DNA of 19,069 nt from an uncultured Clostridium sp. (GTDB lineage: Bacteria > Bacillota > Clostridia > Lachnospirales > Lachnospiraceae). Location of the stretch: NCBI GenBank assembly GCA_900551135.1, contig URUX01000028.1, positions 1 to 19,069 of the forward strand, in the 5' to 3' direction. Position 1 is the first letter of the stretch. Every line of letters starts with the position of its first letter. Below are positions 6,637 through 13,986 of the stretch, piece after piece. The notes beneath the pieces are model-generated. The model saw nothing but the letters and a program-made list of their open reading frames with translations, did no database searches and had not been told where the DNA came from. Made by a program: the position numbers and the translations under genes.

Positions 6637-8612
6637 AACCGGAACTAAGATTTGCGTTAAAAAAGATGATGGCAGCAGATCTGGGAGAACCGTCCTGTAT
6701 GCCGGATTTGCTAGGGGAGAATATCTTACAGAATCATCTGGAGACAAGGCTGGAAGAAACGGAGGAGGTGTTTGTGGGGTATGGCAGCCGTTTCAACGCT
6801 TACCCGTACTGCCAGTATAATGGATATTGCCGAAAGGTGTCTGAAAAGGATATTAAAACAGCAGTTTTGGAAAACGATTTTTTAAAAGCTGTTTTTCTTC
6901 CGGAATATGGAGGAAGGCTGTGGGAACTTTGGGACAAAAAAAGCGGCCGGAATCTGCTCTATACCAATGATGTTCTGCGATTTAGCAATCTGGCGGTTCG
7001 GAATGCATGGTTTTCCGGGGGAGTAGAGTGGAATATTGGGATTATTGGCCATCACCCTTTTACGACAGACAAGCTGTATACAGCTCAAACCGTTACAGAT
7101 AACGGGATGCCGGTACTTCGTATGTATGAGTATGAGAGAATCCGTCAGGTATGCTATCAGATGGATTTCTGGCTGGAAGAGGACAGCCGTTTTTTAAACT
7201 GCCGGATGCGGATTGTAAATGATAATTCGCAGGTAGTACCGATGTATTGGTGGAGTAATATTGCGGTGCCGGAATATGAAGATGGAAGGGTTATTGTTCC
7301 GGCAGAAGAGGCGTTTACTATAGCTGATGGCGCAGTAAACAAAGTTTCGATTCCTGTGGTAGATGGAATTGATGTGACAAATTATAAAAAGATTCCCAAA
7401 TCCGTAGATTATTTTTTTGATATTCCGGATTCCAGCCCGAAATATGTGGCGAATGTGGACAGCCAGGGCTGGGGGCTTTTGCAGATGTCGACAAGTCGTC
7501 TGAGAAGCCGGAAACTGTTTTCCTGGGGAAATAACCGGGCATCGAAACACTGGCAGGAATTTCTGACTGACCATGCAGGGCGTTATTTGGAAATTCAGGC
7601 AGGACTGGGGAAAACACAATATGGCTGTATTCCCATGGCTCCTCATACAGCCTGGGAATGGCTGGAACGGTATGGAGCAGTTCAGCTATCAGCAGAGGAA
7701 AGGCAGCAAAACCACAAAGAGAGAAGCAAGATTTTAACAGACCGAATTGTGAAAGCAGGCATTCCGGAGGAGATGGAAACCCTGCTGAAACAAACCAGGT
7801 CCATGGCTAAAAAACCGGCAGAACTGACAGGTACAGGCAGCGGTTATGGGGCATTGAAGAAAGACCGACAGAATTCAGTTCACCTGGAATTTAGAGTACA
7901 GACGGATTCGCTGAAGCGGTGGACAGCTTTTTTGGAGACAGGGGTTCTTCATGAACCGGCTCCTCTGGAAAAGCCGGATGAGTTTTTAATAGAGGGAAAT
8001 GCTGTTTTTCAAAATCCGACAGAGAAAAACAAACCGGATACGGATCAGGAACTGTGGGCAAAGCTGGCCTCGGAAAGAAACCAGAACAACTGGTATGCTC
8101 ATTATCATCTGGGACTGGGCTGGTTTGATGCTGGAAATTATGAAGAAGCACAGAAGGAGTTTGAAAAATCCTGTGACCTGAGAGAAAATCCGTGGGCTTT
8201 CCATGGACAAAGCTGTGCAGCGCTGTTAAGCGGGGATAATCAGACAGCGGGCCGTACAATTCTTTTGGGAATGAATATGGTAAGGGAACAGAGAAGTTAC
8301 CGGATTGCATATTTTAAGGAAGGATTTCGGATTTTAAACCGGTCACATAATTTTGAAGAAATCTGCAGATTCTATGAAACATTAGAACCATCTGTTCAGC
8401 TGGAGGGAAGACTCCGCTTGTATTATATATCAGCTCTTCATAGTTTGGGACAAGAGGAAAAAGCCTGGGAGTTGTTAGAAGAAAACGGAGGCCTGCAGCT
8501 GGACGATATTCGGGAAGGTGAAGTTTCTGTGGCGGATCTGTGGGAAGAACTGTATCGGAATCTGTATGGAGAAGAAGGGGAACTGCCCTATCAATATGAC
8601 TTTCGGGCGTAA
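6633..8612 (+). CDS. DUF5107 domain protein with C-terminal tetratricopeptide repeats
   Basis: The 659-residue protein starts at ATG 6633, overlapping the previous stop by four bases. The N-terminal two thirds contain the pattern of DUF5107: LPEYGGRLWEL, then FSGGVEWNIG (residues 127-136), MYWWSNIAVPE and further aromatic-rich strands, which suggest a beta-sandwich like galactose-mutarotase/carbohydrate-binding folds. The C-terminal part has TPR-like helices, the clearest at about residues 485-520 (NNWYAHYHLGLGWFDAGNYEEA). There is no signal peptide, so it is probably cytoplasmic. DUF5107 proteins are often found near glycan-use genes, so carbohydrate recognition or processing is plausible. 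I see no identified catalytic motif. It is co-transcribed with the phosphatase and probably the MATE pump. Confidence 0.85.
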   Translation: MKPELRFALKKMMAADLGEPSCMPDLLGENILQNHLETRLEETEEVFVGYGSRFNAYPYCQYNGYCRKVSEKDIKTAVLENDFLKAVFLPEYGGRLWELWDKKSGRNLLYTNDVLRFSNLAVRNAWFSGGVEWNIGIIGHHPFTTDKLYTAQTVTDNGMPVLRMYEYERIRQVCYQMDFWLEEDSRFLNCRMRIVNDNSQVVPMYWWSNIAVPEYEDGRVIVPAEEAFTIADGAVNKVSIPVVDGIDVTNYKKIPKSVDYFFDIPDSSPKYVANVDSQGWGLLQMSTSRLRSRKLFSWGNNRASKHWQEFLTDHAGRYLEIQAGLGKTQYGCIPMAPHTAWEWLERYGAVQLSAEERQQNHKERSKILTDRIVKAGIPEEMETLLKQTRSMAKKPAELTGTGSGYGALKKDRQNSVHLEFRVQTDSLKRWTAFLETGVLHEPAPLEKPDEFLIEGNAVFQNPTEKNKPDTDQELWAKLASERNQNNWYAHYHLGLGWFDAGNYEEAQKEFEKSCDLRENPWAFHGQSCAALLSGDNQTAGRTILLGMNMVREQRSYRIAYFKEGFRILNRSHNFEEICRFYETLEPSVQLEGRLRLYYISALHSLGQEEKAWELLEENGGLQLDDIREGEVSVADLWEELYRNLYGEEGELPYQYDFRA

Positions 8613-8661
8613 TCTGCTGCCAGATTTGAGCAGGAATGAACTGTGAAAGAAAGGAGAGAGT

Positions 8662-9162
8662 ATGGAACATTTATCTGTCCGCAGGGCAGAACTGCCGGAT
8701 TTGCCCCAGATTCTGACTGTTTATGAGTATGCAAGAAAATTTATGGCGGATACAGGAAATCCGGGACAATGGGGGGATACGTACCCGCTGGAGAGCCAGA
8801 TTTTGGAGGACATTGAGAAAAACCAGTTTTATGTGGTAGAAAAAGAAAAGCAGATTTGCGGCGCATTTGCATTTCTGGAAGGGGAAGATCCGGCGTATTT
8901 GTCCATAGAAGAGGGCCAGTGGCGGTCAGACAGGGAATACGGCTCCATCCATCGGGTAGCAGGCAATGGGACAGCCAGGGGAGTATTTGGAGAGATCGTG
9001 AAGTTTTGTGAAACGAAAATCAGCCATTTGAGGATCGATACTCACGAGGACAATAAAATTATGCAGCATTTGATAGAGAAAAATGGTTTTTGCAGGTGCG
9101 GAATCATACATCTGGCCAATCGCGGAGTCAGGATTGGATTTGAGAAAACAGGAAGTCCATAG
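8662..9162 (+). CDS. GNAT family N-acetyltransferase
   Basis: The 166-residue protein has the fold order of GNAT enzymes: an N-terminal LSVRRAELPDLPQI strand-helix, a central beta sheet, and the acetyl-CoA pyrophosphate loop RVAGNGTARG (residues 98-107, matching R/Q-x-x-G-x-G/A). A C-terminal LRIDTHEDNKIMQHLIEKNGF stretch is typical of family motif B. It would transfer acetyl from acetyl-CoA to an amine; the acceptor is unknown. It starts at ATG 8662 after AAAGGAG and lies 49 bases downstream of the DUF5107 gene. No promoter is evident in that gap, so it is probably the last gene of the MATE operon. Confidence 0.92.
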   Translation: MEHLSVRRAELPDLPQILTVYEYARKFMADTGNPGQWGDTYPLESQILEDIEKNQFYVVEKEKQICGAFAFLEGEDPAYLSIEEGQWRSDREYGSIHRVAGNGTARGVFGEIVKFCETKISHLRIDTHEDNKIMQHLIEKNGFCRCGIIHLANRGVRIGFEKTGSP

Positions 9163-9168
9163 GTTGGG

Positions 9169-9186
9169 AAAATCAGATTGATTTTT
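9169..9186 (+). terminator. Weak A/T-rich hairpin after the acetyltransferase gene
   Basis: AAAATCA (9169-9175) pairs with TGATTTT (9179-9185) over a three-base loop, and one further T follows. The stem has only one G-C pair. It is the only terminator-like structure before clpB and may be inefficient. Confidence 0.3.
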
Positions 9187-9223
9187 ATGCAGACTGGCAG
9201 GGAATGAAAAAAATTTAAAAAAA

Positions 9224-9250
9224 TTAGCACTCACCTCTTGACAGTGCTAA
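9224..9250. promoter_or_regulatory. CIRCE element (HrcA operator) before clpB
   Basis: TTAGCACTC (9224-9232), a 9-base spacer and CAGTGCTAA (9242-9250) match the CIRCE consensus TTAGCACTC-N9-GAGTGCTAA at 17 of 18 arm positions. The only change is G to C at 9242. CIRCE is bound by the heat-shock repressor HrcA. Confidence 0.92.
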
Positions 9251-9266
9251 TAATGGGTGTTATATT
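9238..9266 (+). promoter_or_regulatory. Sigma-A promoter of clpB
   Basis: A perfect TTGACA (9238-9243), a 17-base spacer and TATATT (9261-9266) with an upstream TG (extended -10) form a strong promoter. The -35 box lies inside the CIRCE element, so bound HrcA would block RNA polymerase directly. Confidence 0.88.
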
Positions 9267-9317
9267 ACGGATAGAACAAAAAGACACCTGGTTACATGTT
9301 CCGAAAGGAGGAGCAGT

Positions 9318-11909
9318 ATGAATATTAATAAATTCACACAAAAGTCACTGGCAGCAGTTCAGGGCTGTGAAAAACTGGCTTATGAATATGGAAACCAGCA
9401 GATCGAACAGGAGCATCTGCTGGTCAGTCTGCTGGAACTGGAAGACAGTCTGATTTTAAAACTGATTACCAAGATGGAGATTCAGCCGGAACTTTTCCGG
9501 GATGAAGCAAAAAAGGCGCTGGAAAAGCTGCCCAAGGTCAGTGGAGGCGGTCAGCTTTACGTCAGCAATGATTTGAATAAAGTCCTGATAAACGCAGAGG
9601 ACGAAGCAAAGGCTATGGGCGATGAATATGTGTCTGTGGAACATCTGTTTCTGGCAATGATGAAACAGCCGGATCATGCCATGAAAGAATTATTCCGGCT
9701 TTATCATATAACCAGAGAGCGGTTCCTCCAGGCGCTTTCTACAGTCAGGGGGAACCAGCGGGTAGTCAGTGATAATCCGGAAGCCACCTATGATACGTTA
9801 AATAAATACGGTTACGATTTGGTAGAACGGGCCAGAGACCAGAAGTTAGATCCGGTAATTGGCCGAGACAGCGAGATTCGTAATGTGGTTCGTATTTTAT
9901 CCAGAAAGACAAAAAACAATCCGGTTTTAATCGGTGAGCCTGGTGTTGGAAAGACTGCAGTTGTCGAGGGGCTTGCCCAGAGAATTGTCAGAGGAGATGT
10001 ACCGGAAGGGCTGAAAAATAAGAAGTTATTTGCCCTGGACATGGGCGCTCTGGTAGCCGGAGCCAAATACCGCGGCGAGTTTGAAGAACGTTTAAAAGCA
10101 GTTTTGGAAGAGGTAAAAAAGAGCGAAGGCCAGATTATCCTGTTTATTGATGAACTTCACACCATTGTGGGAGCGGGCAAGACAGAAGGTTCGATGGATG
10201 CCGGCAACATGTTAAAGCCTATGCTGGCAAGAGGCGAACTTCACTGTATCGGTGCCACTACATTAGACGAGTACCGTAAATACATTGAAAAAGACGCAGC
10301 CCTGGAGCGTCGGTTCCAGCCAGTTATGGTTGAAGAGCCAACGGTAGAAGATACGATTTCTATTTTAAGAGGTTTAAAAGAGCGCTACGAGGTATTCCAT
10401 GGCGTAAAGATTAATGACTCGGCTCTGGTTTCCGCAGCTGTGCTTTCCAACCGTTATATCAGCGACCGGTTCTTGCCGGATAAAGCCATTGACCTGGTGG
10501 ATGAGGCATGTGCGCTGATTAAGACCGAGATGGACTCTATGCCTGCAGAGTTGGATGAACTGGCAAGAAAGACCATGCAGATGGAGATTGAAGAAGCTGC
10601 TTTGAAAAAAGAAACGGATCGGTTAAGCCAGGATCGTCTGGCAGATTTGCAGAAAGAACTGGCAGAACTGCATGACGAATTTGCTGCAAAAAAGGCTCAG
10701 TGGGAAAATGAAAAAGCCAGCGTTGATCGCCTGTCTTCTCTGAGAGAGGAAATCGAGGCAGTCAACCGGCAGATTCAGGACGCCCAGCAGAAATATGATT
10801 TAAATAAGGCGGCAGAACTTCAGTACGGAAAACTGCCCCAGCTTCAGAAAGAGTTAGAAGCTGAGGAAGAAAAGGTTCGTAACCAGGATTTAAGTCTGGT
10901 TCACGAAAGCGTATCCGAAGATGAGATTGCCAGAATTATTTCCAGATGGACTGGGATTCCGGTGGCAAAGCTGACGGAGAGCGAGAGAAGCAAGACGCTG
11001 CATTTAGATGAAGTCCTTCACAAGAGAGTCATCGGACAGGACGAAGGCGTGGAAAAGGTGACAGAAGCCATTATCCGTTCTAAGGCGGGAATTAAAGACC
11101 CAACCAAACCAATTGGATCGTTCCTGTTTTTAGGTCCTACCGGTGTTGGTAAAACGGAACTTGCCAAGGCTTTGGCGGAAGCACTGTTTGATGATGAGAA
11201 CAACATGGTTCGTATTGATATGAGCGAATACATGGAGAAGCATTCGGTTGCCCGTTTAATCGGAGCGCCTCCAGGATATGTAGGCTACGAAGAGGGCGGA
11301 CAGCTTACAGAAGCCGTACGGAGAAAACCGTATTCGGTAGTTCTGTTTGATGAGGTGGAAAAAGCCCATCCGGATGTATTTAACGTATTGCTTCAGGTTC
11401 TGGATGATGGCCGTATTACCGACTCTATGGGCAAGACAGTGGACTTTAAGAATACCATATTGATTATGACCTCCAATATTGGTTCCCAGTATCTGCTGGA
11501 TGGAATCGGAGAAGACGGAAGCATCCGTCCCGAGGCAGAAGAATTGGTTATGAATGACCTGCGGGCTCATTTCAGACCGGAATTTTTAAACCGTCTGGAT
11601 GAAACGATCCTGTTTAAGCCTCTGACCAGAGATAATATCAGCGGAATCGTAGATCTGCTGATTGCAGATGTAAATAAACGTCTGGCAGACAGAGAATTAA
11701 AGGTAGAACTTACCGGTCAGGCAAAAACCTTTGTCAGCGACAGGGGCTACGATCCGGTATACGGTGCCCGTCCGTTAAAGAGATACCTTCAGAAGCATGT
11801 AGAAACCCTTGCAGCAAAGCTGATTTTAAGCGATGGGGTACGAGCTGGAAATACCATTGTGATTGATGTGTCGGAAGACGGCAGCAAGCTGATTGCATAT
11901 GCCGAATAA
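9318..11909 (+). CDS. clpB: ATP-dependent chaperone ClpB (disaggregase)
   Basis: The 863-residue length fits full ClpB. An N-terminal repeat domain (about 1-150) is followed by the first AAA+ domain with Walker A GEPGVGKT (206-213, K212) and Walker B LFIDE (D278, E279). A coiled-coil middle domain rich in Glu, Lys and Gln spans about 400-520. The second AAA+ domain has Walker A GPTGVGKT (606-613, K612), Walker B VVLFDEVEKAH and the sensor stretch NRLDE. The long middle domain and absence of a ClpP-binding IGF-type loop separate it from ClpA, ClpC and ClpX. ClpB hexamers thread aggregated proteins through a central pore in the cytoplasm, together with DnaK. It starts at ATG 9318 after AAAGGAGG. 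A CIRCE/sigma-A promoter points to HrcA heat-shock control, and a terminator follows, so it is a single-gene unit. Confidence 0.98.
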   Translation: MNINKFTQKSLAAVQGCEKLAYEYGNQQIEQEHLLVSLLELEDSLILKLITKMEIQPELFRDEAKKALEKLPKVSGGGQLYVSNDLNKVLINAEDEAKAMGDEYVSVEHLFLAMMKQPDHAMKELFRLYHITRERFLQALSTVRGNQRVVSDNPEATYDTLNKYGYDLVERARDQKLDPVIGRDSEIRNVVRILSRKTKNNPVLIGEPGVGKTAVVEGLAQRIVRGDVPEGLKNKKLFALDMGALVAGAKYRGEFEERLKAVLEEVKKSEGQIILFIDELHTIVGAGKTEGSMDAGNMLKPMLARGELHCIGATTLDEYRKYIEKDAALERRFQPVMVEEPTVEDTISILRGLKERYEVFHGVKINDSALVSAAVLSNRYISDRFLPDKAIDLVDEACALIKTEMDSMPAELDELARKTMQMEIEEAALKKETDRLSQDRLADLQKELAELHDEFAAKKAQWENEKASVDRLSSLREEIEAVNRQIQDAQQKYDLNKAAELQYGKLPQLQKELEAEEEKVRNQDLSLVHESVSEDEIARIISRWTGIPVAKLTESERSKTLHLDEVLHKRVIGQDEGVEKVTEAIIRSKAGIKDPTKPIGSFLFLGPTGVGKTELAKALAEALFDDENNMVRIDMSEYMEKHSVARLIGAPPGYVGYEEGGQLTEAVRRKPYSVVLFDEVEKAHPDVFNVLLQVLDDGRITDSMGKTVDFKNTILIMTSNIGSQYLLDGIGEDGSIRPEAEELVMNDLRAHFRPEFLNRLDETILFKPLTRDNISGIVDLLIADVNKRLADRELKVELTGQAKTFVSDRGYDPVYGARPLKRYLQKHVETLAAKLILSDGVRAGNTIVIDVSEDGSKLIAYAE

Positions 11910-11936
11910 GAATAAAAGAAACTAAAAATCTATGAA

Positions 11937-11973
11937 GATGCCGGATTCAAAACGAGTCCGGTGTCTTTTTTTT
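11937..11973 (+). terminator. Terminator after clpB
   Basis: GATGCCGGATTC (11937-11948) pairs over all 12 positions (three G-U pairs) with GAGTCCGGTGTC (11954-11965) around a five-base loop. Eight T residues follow at 11966-11973. Confidence 0.92.
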
Positions 11974-12050
11974 GCAGCGGACAGAAGATGGGTACGAGTT
12001 CAGCAGCCTGTTTTTCTGGCCGAGGGAATGACTTTGGAAAAATCAGCATA

Positions 12051-12097
12051 TTTTGTAAGAGAAATGTAAAGCAAAGTCGTTCTATTTATGGTAGAAT
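12051..12097 (+). promoter_or_regulatory. Probable promoter with 11-bp direct repeat before the response regulator gene
   Basis: TGTAA occurs at 12054-12058 and again at 12065-12069, exactly 11 bases apart, within TTTTGTAAGAG / AAATGTAAAGC. This is the helical spacing used by OmpR/PhoB-type regulators. TAGAAT at 12092-12097 can serve as the -10 box, with no good -35 hexamer. That arrangement suits an activator-dependent, possibly autoregulated, promoter. It is inferred only from position and spacing. Confidence 0.4.
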
Positions 12098-12145
12098 AAA
12101 TAAAGATATGCTGGCCGCTGCCGGCAGGACGAAGGAGGAAGACAA

Positions 12146-12856
12146 ATGGCTGATACCAACATCCTGGTTGTAGATGATGAAAAAGAGATTGCAGATCTGA
12201 TTGAGATTTACCTGGTAAGTGACGGGTATAAGGTATATAAGGCGAATAATGCCCTGGAAGGACTGGACATTCTGGAGAAGGAGGAAGTTCATCTGGTTCT
12301 GCTGGATATTATGATGCCTGGTATGGATGGATTAGAGATGTGCAAAAAGATTCGGGAAACCAACAATATCCCGATTATTATGCTCAGTGCCAAATCTACC
12401 GATTTGGACAAAATTTTAGGATTGGGAACAGGGGCAGATGACTATGTAACCAAACCGTTTAATCCGCTGGAACTGACGGCCAGAGTAAAATCCCAGCTGC
12501 GCAGGTATACTCAGTTAAATCCCAGCAGTTCCGTTCATGCGGAAGCCAGCGGAAAAAATGAGATTGTCGTCAGAGGACTTACCATTAATAAAGACAATCA
12601 TAAGGTTTCCGTTTATGGGGAAGAGATCAAACTGACGCCCATTGAGTTTGACATTTTGTATTTGCTGGCTTCCAATCCAGGGCATGTATTCAGTACAGAC
12701 GAGATTTTTGAGAAAGTCTGGAATGAGAAGGTTTATGAAGCAAATAACACGGTAATGGTACATATTCGGAGACTGCGGGGCAAGATGAAGGAAGACACCA
12801 GACAGAATAAAATTATTACAACTGTATGGGGAGTAGGATACAAGATTGAAAAATGA
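12146..12856 (+). CDS. OmpR-family response regulator, VanR-like
   Basis: The 236-residue protein has a receiver domain (about 1-120) with acidic pair D10-D11, phospho-acceptor D54 in LLDIMMPGMDG, switch S81 and K103 in YVTKPFNPLEL. A winged-helix DNA-binding domain follows (about 139-236; TPIEFDILYLLASNPG and the VMVHIRRLRGK recognition helix). Receiver and linker wording (ADDYVTKPFNPLELTARVKSQLRRY) closely resembles VanR-type regulators. It would be phosphorylated by the kinase encoded next and control transcription, probably of its own operon. It starts at ATG 12146 after GAAGGAGG. The kinase frame overlaps its last bases. No vanH, vanA or vanX-type genes are in the window, so glycopeptide resistance should not be assumed. 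Confidence 0.95.
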   Translation: MADTNILVVDDEKEIADLIEIYLVSDGYKVYKANNALEGLDILEKEEVHLVLLDIMMPGMDGLEMCKKIRETNNIPIIMLSAKSTDLDKILGLGTGADDYVTKPFNPLELTARVKSQLRRYTQLNPSSSVHAEASGKNEIVVRGLTINKDNHKVSVYGEEIKLTPIEFDILYLLASNPGHVFSTDEIFEKVWNEKVYEANNTVMVHIRRLRGKMKEDTRQNKIITTVWGVGYKIEK

Positions 12857-13979
12857 TATGAGCGGGCGCTTTTATGCCAGAGTATTAGCAAATATTTTCT
12901 ATAGTGCGGCCGTTACCTGTCTGGTGGAGATATTTTTAGTAACCAATGTATCCATGGTAACGGAGTATCTGAGGGAAAGCGGCAGGGGCGGCCGGCTTTT
13001 GGGGATTTTGGAAGGCGGAACCGTGGGGGTTCTGTTTTATGTCCTTTTGGGAATTGGCGTATTTTCAGTTCTGTTTTTACTTCTTCAGAGAAAGTCGCTG
13101 GAATACATCCGAAAGCTTTACGAAGCCATGCAGAAGATTTCGGAGGGAGATTTAAATACGGAGATAGAAGTAATCGGAGATGATGAGTTTTCCAGTATGG
13201 CAGCCAGTCTGAATCAGCTGGCTCAGGATATTCGCAGTCTGATGGACAAGGAGAGGGAGGCAGAACGCTCTAAAAATGAACTGATTACCAATGTTGCCCA
13301 CGATTTGAGAACACCGTTAACTTCTATTATCGGCTATCTGGAACTGTTGTCCAAAGGCGGAACCATACCTCCGGAGATGGAAAAAAAGTATATCGACATT
13401 GCCTATACCAAGGCAAAACGTTTGGAAAAGCTGATTGAAGAACTATTTGGTTTTACCAAGATGAACTGCGGAAAGATTTCCATGAAAGTGGGGCAGGTAG
13501 ATGTAATCAAACTGCTGGGTCAGCTTCTGGAAGAGTTTTATCCGAGTTTTATGGAAAAAAATCTGGCGTATGAACTGAGAAGCAACGTGCCGGCCAAGGT
13601 AATTACAGCAGACGGCAATCTTCTGGCCAGACTGTTTGACAATCTGATCAATAATGCGATTAAGTATGGAGCGGAAGGCAAACGGATTTTGGTAGATGTA
13701 GAAGCAGACGATACGGTAGTTACCATTTCGGTTACTAATTTCGGGTATGTAATACCAGAAAAGGATTTGCCCTTGCTGTTTAATAAGTTTTACCGTGTAG
13801 AAAATTCCAGATCGACTGCGACAGGAGGTACAGGTCTGGGTCTGGCCATTGCAAAAAATATTGTAGATATGCATGGCGGAGATATACAGGTGACCAGTGA
13901 TTTAAATGGCACGGTATTTACTGTGAAACTGAAAGTGGATTTTGATATTAACAAAGAAAATTTTGGCAAGATTGGATGA
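12846..13979 (+). CDS. Membrane sensor histidine kinase, VanS-like
   Basis: About 377 residues. Two membrane segments (about 11-34 and 58-81) enclose a very short external loop of some 24 residues, so it probably senses the membrane or a partner protein rather than a large ligand. A HAMP domain follows (about 82-135). The phospho-acceptor H152 lies in NVAHDLRTPLTS, the N box is DNLINNAIKYG (265-275), and the G2 box is GGTGLGLAI (327-335). The G1 position reads TNFGYVIPEKDLP instead of D-x-G-x-G; Asn-x-Gly forms are common in VanS-like kinases. I use TTG 12846, which is 7 bases after AGGA and overlaps the regulator by 11 bases. ATG 12858 is the alternative but sits far from a ribosome site. 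It should phosphorylate the adjacent regulator. Confidence 0.93.
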   Translation: MKNDMSGRFYARVLANIFYSAAVTCLVEIFLVTNVSMVTEYLRESGRGGRLLGILEGGTVGVLFYVLLGIGVFSVLFLLLQRKSLEYIRKLYEAMQKISEGDLNTEIEVIGDDEFSSMAASLNQLAQDIRSLMDKEREAERSKNELITNVAHDLRTPLTSIIGYLELLSKGGTIPPEMEKKYIDIAYTKAKRLEKLIEELFGFTKMNCGKISMKVGQVDVIKLLGQLLEEFYPSFMEKNLAYELRSNVPAKVITADGNLLARLFDNLINNAIKYGAEGKRILVDVEADDTVVTISVTNFGYVIPEKDLPLLFNKFYRVENSRSTATGGTGLGLAIAKNIVDMHGGDIQVTSDLNGTVFTVKLKVDFDINKENFGKIG

Positions 13980-13986
13980 GAAGGAT

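Noticed and set aside
7194..8310. Long minus-strand frames (7194-7646 and 7891-8310)
   Set aside because: They are antisense to the DUF5107 gene, lack ribosome sites and show no recognisable motifs.
8611..8626. AATCTG-CTGC-CAGATT hairpin right after the DUF5107 gene
   Set aside because: The stem is only 6 bp and no T run follows, so it is not supported as a terminator; it might affect mRNA processing.
12146..13979. Vancomycin resistance (van) cluster
   Set aside because: The regulator and kinase resemble VanR and VanS, but no vanH, ligase or vanX genes are present; VanRS-like pairs are common in clostridia.
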